DNA of 64,000 nucleotides, taken from positions 88,701,001-88,765,000 of the forward strand of contig CM027377.1 of NCBI GenBank assembly GCA_015680905.1. The letters are read 5' to 3'. Source of the DNA: Coptis chinensis (taxonomy: Eukaryota > Streptophyta > Magnoliopsida > Ranunculales > Ranunculaceae). How positions within the stretch are numbered: position 1 is the stretch's first letter; the number at the start of each line of letters is the position of its first letter. Below the pieces are notes generated by a model. The model was not told the origin of the DNA. It made no database searches and saw nothing but the letters and a program-made list of their open reading frames with translations. This document shows positions 11,481 to 23,186 of the stretch, one piece after another. The translations under genes were made by a program, and so were the position numbers.

Positions 11481-13008
11481 TGATAAGAGCCCAAAACTGT
11501 AGTTTTAACCCCGTAAATGCACATACCTTTAAACCAATTATGTGAGTAATAATTAAGAGTTAACACCGACATTTGTTTTTATGTATTTCGTGCTTCAAAG
11601 TCCATTATGTGCGAAATGTGCCACTTTAGCGAGATAAAGAAGCAGAGGTCGGTTACTAAGGAGTTCCGTGATTAAAGGCCAAGTTTCTAGAAGACAATGC
11701 CTTTCCAAAAGCTGAAAAGTCGACGCGGGCAGAAACAGCACACAAAGTCAGCAGAACTTCCGAAGGCCATATCTTTGGACTCAGACCTCAGAATGGGGCC
11801 TACCTTATGTCAAAACGACCGGCTCGGAAAGAGCTTTCCAATGGTCTAAGCCTTGATCCAATCAGAGGAGCAGAAGTGGACGAAAAGTCTGTTGAAGCCA
11901 ACTGCAGCTGAAGAGGCCTTTTTGGACTGAAAGAATTGGGTTTTGGGCCTGATTCTCTGGCCCAAAACATGGCTCCAAGCCCATGCACGATTTTTGGATC
12001 TGAATGTATAAAAACAAAAGCTTAGCTCTTTGTTATTGGTAGATCTTTTAGTAAAGAATAGTAGATTTTTAGGTTAGAAAATAAAGGTAGCTTAGAATAG
12101 AAAGTAGCCATTAAAATAGCTTCTAGATCTAGTTTTTCATGTAGATTAATTAAGTTTAGTTCCATTTCAATTATTGTATTAGATTAAACCCTTGAATCTT
12201 GTTCTTCATTTTGATTAGATCAATAAAGTAGTATTTTTATCAATTTCGATTTTGTCATTTCCATTTCTAGATCTAATTTCAATTCCTGTCCTTATTTCAT
12301 TTGAGTCATTAAATTAGATTTCATTATTGTTTAATTAAGTAAATTTCAATTCTTTATATCATGTTTAGTTTAAATGTAATCGGTAATGATTGCATAATGA
12401 TTCTCGGCTAAACCTCCATTAGAGGGGGTTGAGAAGCCTTGATGAAAGCTTGATTCCGAATATCCTAGATTCGTTAAGTAATTTCCTTTCCACTCTAGAA
12501 ACGATTAGTTCACCATGAGAATGGGTTTAATCGCTTCACATGCTAGTTATGAATTGGTAGGAATGCCATGTGTAATTAGGGATTAGGAAGAACCAATTGT
12601 TCTCGCGGGCGAGCCAGTTCAATTCGATTACTTTACGATTAAATCGTTAATAGGATTAAGTAGAGTTAAGGTGGAATCAATCCCCTCTAACTCCTTATCA
12701 TCGAATCAACGTGTAGCATTCCCTTAGTTATTCCCATCGTCGACTAGTTGCATTTCGTGGGTAGTTGCATCGTAGTCTAGTTGCCTTTTTCGTAAATCTC
12801 TCATTAGACTTTAAGTTTAGAGTACTTACACTTGAGAACATAGCATGTGGAAGGACTAAAAGTGGAACGAATCACTCTACTCCACTATATCTCATAGACT
12901 TGAGAGTAGAATCTTTGATAATATAGGCACTTAAGATAGTTTTAGTTTACTTACGTTTTGATTTCATCGGTCATTTAGTGAGTAGACTATTCATTTTATG
13001 CATTATCA
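11481..13008 (+). repeat. Family A LTR (3' LTR of A0)
   Basis: It begins TGATAAGAGCCC behind the polypurine tract and ends near 'atgcattatca', giving 1.53 kb with TGATAA/TTATCA terminal inverted ends. It matches the inverted LTRs at 41942-43496 and 50565-52330. A TATA box lies at 12007. It contains the block 'gtcaaaacgaccggctcgg', shared also with the D LTRs. Confidence 0.75.
12007..12013 (+). promoter_or_regulatory. TATA box of A0 LTR
   Basis: TATAAAA about 525 bases into the LTR, in the same relative place as the TATATAAAG boxes of the D LTRs. Confidence 0.5.
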
Positions 13009-13586
13009 CTAATTGATACTTAAGAGCTAAGTCTTGTCTGTGGAAATGGAGGAGACCAGATCCACATTTTCCTGCATGGGCTAAGGGTCCATGTTTTCGG
13101 GCCCAAAGCCCAATTTCTTCAATCTACAGGGCCCTTTTCAGCTGGCTTTGACTTCAACAGGATTTTCGTCTACTTTTTTTCCTCTGATTGGGTCAAGGTT
13201 TATACCATTGGAAAGCTCTTTTTGAGCCGGTCGTTTTGACATAAGGCACGCCCAATTCCGAGGCATGAGTTCAAATATACGGTCTTCGGAAGTTCTACTG
13301 ACTTTTGTGTGCTGTTTTTGCCAGCGTTGACTCTGACTTTTCAGCTTCTGACCGAGCTTTACAGAGTCTTTTATCCTTGAATCTTGGCCTTTAATCACAG
13401 AACTTCTTAGCAACCAACCCTTGCTCCTTTATATCGCCAAAGTGGGACATTTCTGCACATAATTGACTTCAATACTTGAAATACATAAAATCATGTAATT
13501 AGCATTAACTCTTATTTATTACTCGCATAATTGGTCTAAAAGTATTATTGTTAAGGGGTTAAAAATACAGCTTTGGGCTCTTATCA
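13009..13586 (-). repeat. Partial family A LTR, inverted
   Basis: Reading the minus strand from 13586 (TGATAAGAGCCC) leftward gives the first 570 bases or so of a family A LTR. It matches 51757-52330 and ends near 'cttaagagctaagtc'. It abuts the plus-strand LTR directly, so the two LTRs face each other. The expected polypurine tract on its outer side is missing; LTR C sequence takes its place. Confidence 0.7.
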
Positions 13587-13831
13587 GTGAGTGAGAGAGG
13601 CCAAGAGAGAAAGAAGGGGCTGGTAGATTGTTGCCCACATAACGTCCATTCCAAGGATAGGAATGGAACAAAAGATCAAGAGGTTGCTGATTCGTAGAGC
13701 TTGGATTCTCAAAGATATCACAGCTGATCAAAAGGTATGATTCCTAATCAAAATCATGAACACCCTTATACAACTGTGCATGAGTTTTCTCAGTTTGTAA
13801 GCAATGATATGCAACCATAACGGTTCCTACA
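13587..13831 (-). repeat. Fragment of LTR C (first 245 bases), inverted
   Basis: The reverse complement of this segment begins TGTAGGAACCG at 13831. It follows the start of solo LTR C (37625 onward) through 'gagaatccaagc' and 'ctaccagccccttctttctc'. It is truncated at 13587 where the family A LTR begins. Confidence 0.7.
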
Positions 13832-13937
13832 GAGATAAACCACCGTATCCCCAGAGACTAGCCATGTTGAAAAAGGATACTAATTTTGATGAGATTAGGG
13901 AAAATTTTAAAAATCTAACTATCAACCTTGACACGCT
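13832..13937 (+). pseudogene. Short gag-protease fragment of an Athila-like element
   Basis: The translation contains PQRLAMLKKDTNFDEIRE and continues FKNLTIN. This closely matches LNKDINFDEIREVFKNLTIN, upstream of the protease in A1 (48.6 kb) and A2 (61.5 kb). Only about 33 codons remain before family D sequence starts. Confidence 0.65.
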
Positions 13938-14336
13938 AAATGCCTAACCTTTATGTTTGAACTTTGTGTTTAAATGTAAAGATTAGGGTTTTGCAACAAT
14001 TCCATGCTAGCATGTTAAGTATTAATTAAAGTGAATTTCAATCTCTTCCTATTCTTCTCCATATTTTATTCAAGTCATATTCAATTGCTTTAATTAAATT
14101 AGAATAAGTTAAATTCATATATTTAGTTTCGTAATATAAATTCGCATTTATAAATATTGATCTCACCCCTATTTTCTTGTGTTTGATTAGTTGAACTTGT
14201 TTAAGTCTAGAGAGTTAAGAGTGGAACGATTTCGTACTCTATATATTGCATGTATATATATATATATGTGAGAGTAGGAAATAAATAATTGATAACGTAA
14301 GAATAAGTTAGAGAGATCTAGTTAAGTTTTTTATGT
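13938..14336 (+). repeat. D LTR 1, 3' part only
   Basis: It begins 'gcctaacctttatgtttgaac' and matches the last 390 bases or so of the complete D LTR at 27388-28806, including a short TA repeat at about 14251-14268. The inner end near 'gagatctagttaag' is inferred from divergence after that point. Confidence 0.65.
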
Positions 14337-15268
14337 TTATTAATGTGCTACCAACAATCTCACTAACGATGAATCTGGGGGAGGGGAGTAAGGAAGGTAG
14401 TTAGTTCACTGGAATTTGGTAAATGATTACTCTAAGTTATGAAGAATATTGAAAACTAAAGTTGTTTTGAAGATTGAAAAGACATAAACTTGAAAGAAAA
14501 TAAAAGGAAATGATTGATTGAAGAAATAACACAAGAAATAAGATTGATTGATTGATTGAAAATGTAAAAACAAGAACAAGATTGAATTGAAAAACAAGAA
14601 AGTAAATGACTTAATTGAAAAACTAGACATGAAAATAAATCCTACATGACACTAGATTAAATATAGGTGCCTTTCTCTCTCCATAACATTTAGATTATAT
14701 ACCCCTACTTTTGCCTTTTACTTATTTGCCCTTCTCTATTATAATTGAGACACCTAACACTTCACTTTTGGCTTTTGCTTTTACTTTTGCTTTTTGATTT
14801 CTTCTTGACCAAGATAGGTTTTGGAAAATGCCATATTTTGAGATAAGGGCCTTCCATCTCTGGTCTCTTGAGTTGAGAGCTTTGACCTTTGACTTTGACT
14901 TTTTCATCACTTTTTTATAGAAGCTTTTGGTCTTCACATGAAGCGTGATTAAGGCTTTTTTTTGTGCTAAGACGCAACTTTTATGATAAGTGGTATGAAA
15001 TTCTCTGTAACCTTAAAAGGGCAATAAAACCTATGAGTTGTCTTTTCATTTAGCGTAAAAATATCTATAATACAGTAATATAAGGGTAATAAATTCACAT
15101 TTGGGAGCTGATCACTCAACAAAAGGAATAGTTGCTCTCACAGGTAGTTGTCGCATTGGGTGTTTCTCCTTTTATGTATGTACAATCTCCGCAGTATTGG
15201 AGGCAATCCCTGATGATGACAACACTTTTATCGCTACAGCAAAATTACGATCAACAACTTTCTCTAAG
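14337..15268. other. D spacer 1, non-coding
   Basis: About 932 bases, highly similar to 26433-27387 and 28807-29736. It has short GATT repeats (attgattgattgattga near 14540-14560) and Thr/Lys-type AT-rich sequence, and no conserved reading frame. The short ORFs seen here differ between copies in frame and length. Confidence 0.65.
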
Positions 15269-15782
15269 TGATAAGAGCCCAAAACTATAGTGTTAATCCC
15301 TTAATAATATTACATTTAGACCAATTATATGTATAATAAATAAGAGTTAGTACTGTTTACGTGCTTTTGTGTATTTCAGGTATTTGAGTCAAATATGGGA
15401 AGAAATATGTCACTTTTGCAAGTGAAAGGAGAAAAGGTTGGTTGCTAATAAGTTCTATGTTTAAAGCCCAAGTTTTAAGGAGAAAAAACCTTTTTAAGGC
15501 CCAGTCAAAGCTGAAAAGTCAAAGTCAATGCGGGCAGAAATAGAGCGTAAAAGTTAATAGAACTTTCGCAAGCTGTATCTTTGGACTCAAACCTCAGAAT
15601 TGGGCCTACTATATGTCAAAACGACCGGCTCGAAAAGAGTTTTCTAATGGTTTAAGCATTTATCTAATCAAAGGAGTAAAAGTGGACGAAAAGGCTATTG
15701 TAGTAATTTACAATAGAGAAACCCTTTATGGACTTAAGTAATTAGGTTTTGTGCTTGATTTAATTGCCCAAAACATAGCTCC

Positions 15783-15787
15783 AAAGC
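15783..15787. repeat. TSD of X2, left
   Basis: AAAGC; partner at 19101-19105. Confidence 0.85.
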
Positions 15788-18700
15788 TGTCACACCCCAA
15801 ATTACGATAGAATTCGGAAAAACAATATTTGTTCCCGACTCTTCGATCTCCGAGGTGTGACGCACTCTCCACTTCCAAAAACCCATAAACAGTTTAAATA
15901 TGCGGATAATTAAAAACTAATAAATTTTTTTAACTTAAACAAAATTCCTCTTCATTACAAAAATTCACAAATAAGATTAGGTTACAAATCTCTTTTCAAT
16001 AACTCTTTAATTAAATTTACAAATGAAAATACAAAAACATTGTCTAAATTGAAAATCTATATCACCTCAAGGGAAAACAAAACATATCCTGAGATGCAAC
16101 GCTAACGCAAACCACAAGCAGTAACCAATCTTCTCCAACACTAAACCTGTCAAGACTTATCAATTATGTTCATTTAATGAACACACCCGATAAGCAAACA
16201 TGCAAATCGGGTCAGCATTATAAAAATACTGGTATGAGTAGCTCTAAAATATGACATATAATTATACATATATATACACAATCCATACGGCAGTTAGTTC
16301 CTCTACCGAGGCGCCTTAACTTTCAACGACTAATACAACATCCTTAAGTACAATAATTAAGGCAGGTAGTTCCTCCACTGAGGTGCCTGATCGAACTTCC
16401 CACTGACCACACAACAAACTATACGCATAATAAATAAGGCATGTAGTTCCTCCATCGAGGCGCCTTAGGTTCTAATTAAACAAATAACCAACCAAGCATA
16501 TTATATACGTACCGCATTTCATGCTCAATCACAGAGTGGGTCGTCTCTGTCCAAGTAATTAGTTTGACCCACCCTTCAGCAAAGCCATATACAATCATAT
16601 ATTTAAAAATATATAGTTAACCAACATATTACCATAATTATATTAATTAAGACTTTCTTTGCGTGTCCCTAAAATCACGTCGTATCTATGTCTTACCTAG
16701 TTTCCCTGGCTACCACAATCGCTTCCCAATGCCGAACATGTACATCCACATGTCTCCCCTTACATAATGAACCACTCCGTGCGTAACTACCCTGAGCGGG
16801 ATGCCGCACACCAGGTAACCCTCACACGAAAGCCATTATGTAAGTACTACCACTATTTGGCATAAAATATCGTGCGTCTCGTTCTATTTTGCGAACGGAA
16901 CAATCAAGCCACTATTCAGCTACGCCAGAAGGGCCATTCAGCTTCACTGAAACGCCAGAAGGGCCATTCAGATTCACTCAAACGCCAATCACATGAGTTG
17001 TGGTAGCTAGGTTCTAGGATTTTCGTTACGTAATTTATTCAGGTGTCATACATTTATGACTCATAATAATTCCACTAAATCACGTGCTGGTCAAATATCT
17101 TATTGCACTAAGCCACAATAGTTAGAAATATCTCAAATTATATCTCATAACCACTTTCATTCTTTCACGTGCCAATATATTATTGCACTACGCCACACTC
17201 CGGTGGGAAATATCCACAAATATTCTACTAGCATCTCACATATAAAATAATGGAGTGTTTATACATTTATGTCTCCAAAACTATTGCATTCAATATATAT
17301 ATCCCAACATATTATATAATGTCACAATTGCTTCAAACGTAACGCATACATTTTTATAGCGTTTTTGGAATATTATATCTCCTAAAGTTTCTATCTCGTC
17401 ACGTGTCAAAATATATACAATATCAACGTCAAATCTTACCTAGATAATGACAACCAAATTTATACAAGCTTCGACAATATTTTATTACTATATTTGTCCA
17501 TATTCTTAAATATGTGAAAAACTGGAAAAAATCAACATTCCACAGTCAACGATCAAAGTCAACGGTCAAAGTCAAAGTCAACATGTCATGATCAAAGTCA
17601 AAGTCAAAACGTCACGGTCAAAGTCAAACTGTCGTTTCCATGTTCAACAGGTTCCAGGGTCATATCCATGGTTCATGGATAAGGGCAAAGGTGCATGGCT
17701 CATGGGCTCATGACTAAGGTAATGGTTCGGACCCAACTGGCCAAGCCCAAACCTTAGAACCCGAAAGTTTAAATGTTGAAAGACCCATTTGGATCTCTAT
17801 TAAGTCCTATGGACTGGCCCCAAACAATATTAGAAATTGGCCCAAAACTAATTGGAAAAGGCCCAAACAAAACAAACTAAAATCGGGCCCAAAACCAACT
17901 AAGGCCCAAGACCAAATAATAGAACTTTGACCCAACCCAACTAACAAACCTAAAGGCTTTGGCCCAAGGCCCAAAGCCCAAATCGGCTACTGTTCATCTT
18001 CTCCAGGCTTCTCTTCCTCCAGCCACAAAACCTTCACACACCACCCCAAACAAACCAAGCGGTTTCACTCCTATACACAAACCCTACAACTTTAATAAAG
18101 CCAAAAACTCTAAATCATTCAATCCCGATTATTCATCAACCTAGATCTAAAATTCGCGCCGCCATTAATGGCTTCAACCACCTCCGACAGCCCTCACACA
18201 AATCCAATATTTAATCAGACATCACTACCTAACCTCAAACCAACAAAGCAAAACAACACAACCACAAGGGTTCAAAATAAAAAAACGGGCAGGTGACGCC
18301 ATTGATGCCGGATTTACAGCTTTGATCGCACCACTGTCAACCTCCAACCACCCCCAATCGAAACATCACAACAAAAATTCAATCAAATCAAACAGGATTT
18401 CGTTCCCTTTTTATTTTCTTTGGGTGACGCCATTAGAGCCTGTTCAAAGCTTAAACAGAGCTTTAACAGTCTACCCAATCAACCCTCAACAGCCAAACAT
18501 AACACCCTTACTCCCCCCCAACATCAATACTCCTTTAGATATTGACTAAAAACCACAACAATACCAGTTCCCGCAACTTGCTGGAACAGGCTCGCGACCC
18601 CATTAACGAAGCTCCACAGCTTGAACCGTTCCAACAATTTTTAAGGAAGGGCTTCAACAGCCCAAACTCTAACCGGTTTTAACCATAACAAGCAAAATGA

Positions 18701-19100
18701 TCACAGACGATGACGAGCAGGAAAAATTAACAGAACATTGTACTCTAGTAAAACTGTTATCTCATAATCGACACTATAGATTATAGACGAGAAAAAGAAA
18801 AAAAAAACTAAACTACTCACCTATAATAAAACTCAACTCGACGAAACCCTCATCGTCCAAATCGTCACGCTCCAACGCTCGAGCAAACACGTTTCTATCT
18901 CTGCCTCCATTTTTATTATATTATTTCTCTAAGAACCCGATTCTCCAGAACAATACGAATATATACTCGGGTTTGAAACCCAAGCCCAACACAGACCCGG
19001 GCCCAGAAACCAGGACCACCTATCCCAAATTCAATCCAACCAATTTTAAATTAATTAATTAATTAATTAATAAATATGTATTTTAAATACGGGCATTACA
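15788..19100. mobile_element. X2: solo LTR, 3313 bp, TSD AAAGC
   Basis: It begins TGTCACACCCC, ends GGGCATTACA (TG...CA) and is flanked by AAAGC at 15783-15787 and 19101-19105. The uninterrupted target 'ccaaagcccatgca' is present in D LTR 3 near 27900. It is the same family as X1. It holds no gag or pol, so it is a solo LTR left by recombination. It carries a GTCAA-rich array at 17540-17635 and small repeats at 16300-16470 and 16920-16985. Pro-rich short ORFs (for example 17959-18144) are not conserved with X1. Confidence 0.8.
16290..16470. repeat. Three imperfect repeats with AAGGC/GCCTT arms in X2
   Basis: Three copies of 'ggcaggtagttcctccactg' followed by 'aggcgcctta', about 65 bases apart. 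Each begins AAGGC (or a variant) and ends GCCTT, so each could fold into a small hairpin. Confidence 0.55.
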
Positions 19101-19105
19101 AAAGC
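19101..19105. repeat. TSD of X2, right
   Basis: AAAGC, then the D LTR resumes with 'ccatgcacgaaattg'. Confidence 0.85.
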
Positions 19106-19137
19106 CCATGCACGAAATTGTAAACCTAACACTCTCC

Positions 19138-19146
19138 TATATAAAG
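19138..19146 (+). promoter_or_regulatory. TATA box of D LTR 2
   Basis: TATATAAAG; the same box occurs at 27938-27946 and 30277-30285 in LTRs 3 and 4. Confidence 0.6.
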
Positions 19147-19781
19147 AAGATGAAGAAAAAACTCAACTCTCTCTCTCTCCCACTTAGTTTAGTTTAATTG
19201 GGGTTTAATATTAGCTCCCTCCTACCTCTTTCCTTTAGTTCAATATAGTTTTTAGGGTTTATAATTGTAGCCTCCATAAAACCTCCATTAAAATACCTTC
19301 AAGTTATTATTATTATTCAATTCAATTGATTCTCTCTCTATTATGTCTTCTTCTCATTCTTTTATTCATGACAGTCCCATGAATCAAAACTAAACCTCCA
19401 TTAGAAGGGGTTTGAATGAAACTTTGATGAGTAGTTGATTTGTTAGTATAGAATTATTTATTAGAATTTCAAGTTTAGGTTTCTCTTGACTAAGAAATAA
19501 GAAGAGTTTAATCTAAACTAGAGAATAGTGAGTTTTGCCATGAGAATGGAAAACAAACTTTCTCTCATGCTAATTAGTTATGACTAGAGATACCATAAAT
19601 GATTAGGGACCATTAAATGCCTAACCTTTATGTTTGAACTTTGTGTTTAAACGTAAAGATTAGGGTTTTGCAACAACTCCATGCTAGCATGTTAAGTATT
19701 AATTAAAGTGAATTTCAATCTCTTTCTATTCTTCTTTATATTCTATTCAAGTTATATTCAATTGCTTTAATTAAATTAGTA

Positions 19782-19790
19782 TAAGTTAAA
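19782..19790. repeat. TSD of the MULE, left
   Basis: TAAGTTAAA, perfect match to 26157-26165. Confidence 0.92.
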
Positions 19791-19875
19791 GGGGCTGGTT
19801 AAACGAACTCCATCTACTGTGACTCCAATCTAACGCCAAATCCTAACCGTCCAATTCTAAACTATCCAACGCATG
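19791..19875 (+). repeat. MULE terminal inverted repeat, left
   Basis: 85 bases from GGGGCTGG to CAACGCATG; two mismatches against the right TIR (positions 20 and 67). Confidence 0.92.
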
Positions 19876-20205
19876 AGATTTATTTTTTGGACCCAAATAA
19901 TTCTAGCAGGGACAGTTTCGGTATTGAAGAAAAAACTCAAAAAACCACTACGCACTCATCTTTCCCAACTCTCTTCTCATCTCCATCTCAACAGGCTGAC
20001 AAATAAAACTTCCCAACTCTGACTTCTTTTGGAGCACCACTAAAGTCGTCTTCAAACTCTTCATTGTAGGTGCGACAGTAAGTTTTTGATTTGAAGTTTT
20101 TGACAGTAAGTCTTCAAACTCTTCATCATAAGTAAAAGCATTTTTTTATTTCAAGCTTTCAAACACACTTCGTAAGGTCCGACTGTAAGTTTGTTAATTC
20201 AGGTG

Positions 20206-20418
20206 ACTTATTTTATTTTAGTGCTATCATTTGTAATGGTTGTTTCATCTCTACTGGTTGGGCTATACCCTGGAGTTCCTTATCAAGATGGGCGTTGGAG
20301 TCTTATTTGGGGAAAGCATTTGTACTGGACTTACATGAACTTGGATATGAATATGAAGTGGCACAAAGTAACACCACATGGATTTTGGACATATATAGGG
20401 AACACAGTATGTGCTTGA
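20206..20418 (+). pseudogene. Unrecognised exon-like open stretch inside the MULE
   Basis: A polypyrimidine-like 'ttattttattttag' precedes an open frame of about 66 codons. It starts with a hydrophobic segment ([13 protein letters not shown]) and continues with aromatic-rich sequence ([24 protein letters not shown]). I do not recognise the family. Together with the exon-like piece at 22159-22220 it may be part of a captured host gene. No function is proposed. Confidence 0.25.
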
Positions 20419-20500
20419 TCAAATGTCGTGAGTGATTTTTATAGAGTTTTTACTTATTTGCAAAGTTGAGATTGTTTTCTTTGATGTTTTTTTAGTTGGT

Positions 20501-20574
20501 GGATCTTTAGCTCAAATGGCAGAGCACTTTGGAGACATCCAAAGATGATGGTGGTTCAAATCCACCAAGATCTT
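20501..20574 (+). tRNA. tRNA-like sequence inside the MULE, probably a pseudogene
   Basis: A cloverleaf folds by hand. The acceptor stem GGATCTT pairs with AAGATCT (six Watson-Crick pairs plus G-T). The D arm is GCTC/GAGC with loop AAATGGCA, the anticodon stem is CTTTG/CAAAG, and the variable loop is ATGAT. The T arm GGTGG/CCACC has loop TTCAAAT. A-box (TAGCTCAAATGG) and B-box (GGTTCAAATCC) consensus are present, and TTTT follows at once. The anticodon loop has eight bases (GAGACATC) instead of seven, so no identity can be assigned and decoding is doubtful. No CCA is encoded, as expected for a nuclear gene. Confidence 0.55.
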
Positions 20575-22158
20575 TTAATTAGTAACAAAAATTTAACAAG
20601 ATTGGTGTTGGAATGATTTAAATTTTCTGTCCAAGAACTAGTAATGTGTGGGAATGGTGGTGCTGGAATATAGTTGCTAGCGTCGTCGTGTTGCAATTGG
20701 TAATCTTATGACTGATAATGTGGCTTAGAGAATGCATTAAACACTCGAACAACCTGGAAAAATGCTTGGTAATGAGGATATTCTCATTTACCTAACCCGG
20801 GAATCCAGTTCAAACCATACTTGATTTGTTTTTGTACAATGTTTCTTAAATAGCACAAGTTATAAATGGACTGTGATAGAAAATACTGAAATCTACTTAG
20901 CCTTTGTTTTTGGCAGGGTAATTTTGTTTGTCCTCTTCTTTTTATTGATTTAACCTTTTATACCTTAGGCTGCCATATACCTCCTACCTGGATATAACAA
21001 GATTCCATAACATAGCTTGGGAAGATGAACTTAATTCACTCAATTTTTCGGGCTTTAATGATAGAGTGATTTATTTGTTAAAGTTTCTTGGTTATCCTTT
21101 TGAAAAGCATGTATACTGGGAAAGTGGTTCGGGAGTTTAAAGGTGGTATGTGTATATTAGTTCTTTAGGGAGTGTTTTGCATAGACTGCCTGCTAAGTTC
21201 CAGAAAGAAGGAATAGTAAACATCAAAGCTTGATGTGTTGCAGCTAGATTGCTATTATCGTTTAGATTTTTCACTAAATTCAGACTAACGACACCATTGG
21301 GATTTATTGCATGCTTTCTTGCTGATATTTTTTTTTCTGAACTAGGGGACAAGACCCTTTTTATTGTAGTAAGGACACAACTATTGATAGTTGATAAGCC
21401 ATAGACAATTTTTAAGTTAAATGTGCGCTTCATAGGACAATAACCTATTATTACCTATCACCGTGTATATTTCTGCATGCATATATAGCAAGGTGAGATT
21501 TTGTAAGTACTTGTACGATACAAGCTATAATACTTTCAACTTATTGTGACAAGTTCTTCCCAAGGATAGGCACTAGCAACGGGACATAGCAGGCTATGAG
21601 GACTAACATTTTAGCTAGAATCTTCCTCTGTGACATGCTTTTCTCAGCTTTGGGCATTCTCTTCAAGCTTCTACTTTAACTATTTTTTATTTTATTTTTT
21701 CTTTCCAACCTTAACTAGTAACTCAATACTTATGGAAAATGTTATGACTTTGGTAGTGTATGGAGGGGTGGAGAGTCTCATGTCCTTCAAGAACAGATCT
21801 CACCACATCTCTCGGTCTTCTAGAAAGCTTGATCTTAAGGGATTATCTTGAGAAATGGTTCCCTAGCTTTCTCATATTAACTATAGAACATGAACGTTTG
21901 AAAACCCAGTATGGAACCGGAACTTCGATAATGAAATGGAAAATTCCTAACATAAAACTTTCAATGCAAAGCAAATAATTTCCTAAAAGTTCAATTTTTA
22001 ACCTTCATGTTACTTTGATATGTCCATGTTTAGGATTTCGCAGAAGAAGAGTTGCGTCCATTTTTTTTTTTTGGGTACATATTTCTAGGCATATTACCTG
22101 GTTAGCAAATCATAAAATCAGGTTTTCATCTGACTAATATACCTGGTGGCTTGTGCAG

Positions 22159-22220
22159 GCTCTTCTAACATCTAGGAATTCTGGGACAGTTATTTTCATT
22201 GGGACTTTTAGTGCACTTGC
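22159..22220 (+). other. Exon-like 62-base piece with flanking splice consensus
   Basis: Preceded by 'ggcttgtgcag' and followed by 'gtaagttttt', both good plant splice sites. The middle is open in one frame (ALLTSRNSGTVIFIGTF). It may be an exon of a captured gene; the source is not recognised. Confidence 0.25.
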
Positions 22221-23186
22221 GTAAGTTTTTCAAAGGGAGTCATGAAGACTAGAAACAATTCAATGAAAAATGATGTAACTATAACCTAGCTTCCCATACC
22301 TTTTCCACCGCTAATATAACAAAAAAGGGAAAGATCCTCCAGAGGGAAGTAGGGCTCCTACTACAGCTCCGATTCTGGAACCACCTGACTTGCCTAACCA
22401 GAGGTCAACACAGAGCCTGAAAGGGGGCCGATCAAAGAGTTTTCCTTCTGCGCCTGGTCACCATCACTGGTACTTTGACTAGACTGCTGAACCGAAGCCA
22501 TCTTTTCTAGCATCGCCAAACCCAGGCGAAAAGGTCTACATCCCAGGAACAAAGGAATGAATCGAGTCAGATCTTTAACTCTCTTATCTGACTTCCTTTT
22601 CATAGTTAGCCTAGTAAACCAGACAACCTGGAAATCCTTCTTACTTATTTTCCAAAATCCTTCATGTTCCCTTACGGCAAAAGTTCTTCTCGAGCTCATT
22701 CGGAACATGGGTAGGTCAACCTAAACAACATGCCTTACACAAAACAGTGCTATTGAACTCCCTATCAATACTGAAGAAAAAACAAAGCTGTTGAATTCAT
22801 CTATTGAATTAAATGTACGAGACCACATTGACTTCTCAAAATAACGATTGTCGCAATCCTCAATTACAAATTGGTACCCAAAATAATATCTAGCAAACTG
22901 CCTAATACAAAATGCCTAAGACAACTTGCCATCAAAAATTCTACACCAATGTCATTCTTCTAGAAATCTGCCACCAAAATCTACTGCCACAAAGTCACTC
23001 CTAAGAAATCTGCTCCAAAAGTTTGCCGGCATAGTGACGCCATCTTAATTCAAAGCACCACTACCTGCTATTAAGCACATATTAAATAATAGTGATGACA
23101 AAAGGAACTTAAAAAAAATGAAAGAAAGAAAGGTTCTTACTTTGTTCTATAACTTCAGTTAAACATTTGTTTTTCTTATATGGATT

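Larger units (their letters stand above)
19876..23186. other. MULE left arm, 3.3 kb without transposase; possible captured DNA
   Basis: No transposase homology. It includes the tRNA-like sequence (20501-20574) and an open stretch at about 20206-20418. A 62-base exon-like piece (22159-22220) is bordered by splice consensus. A 104-codon minus-strand ORF (22394-22708) is rich in Arg/Lys and unrecognised. Such arms in MULEs often hold acquired host sequence; that is inference here. Confidence 0.45.

Noticed and set aside
15061-15268. Polypurine tract before D LTR 2
   Set aside because: No G-rich tract precedes any D LTR, so the usual LTR boundary signal is missing; the boundary is inferred only from alignment.
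22394-22708. 104-codon minus-strand ORF as a real gene
   Set aside because: No domain, no conserved copy in the window and no clear promoter; noted only as unrecognised content of the MULE arm.
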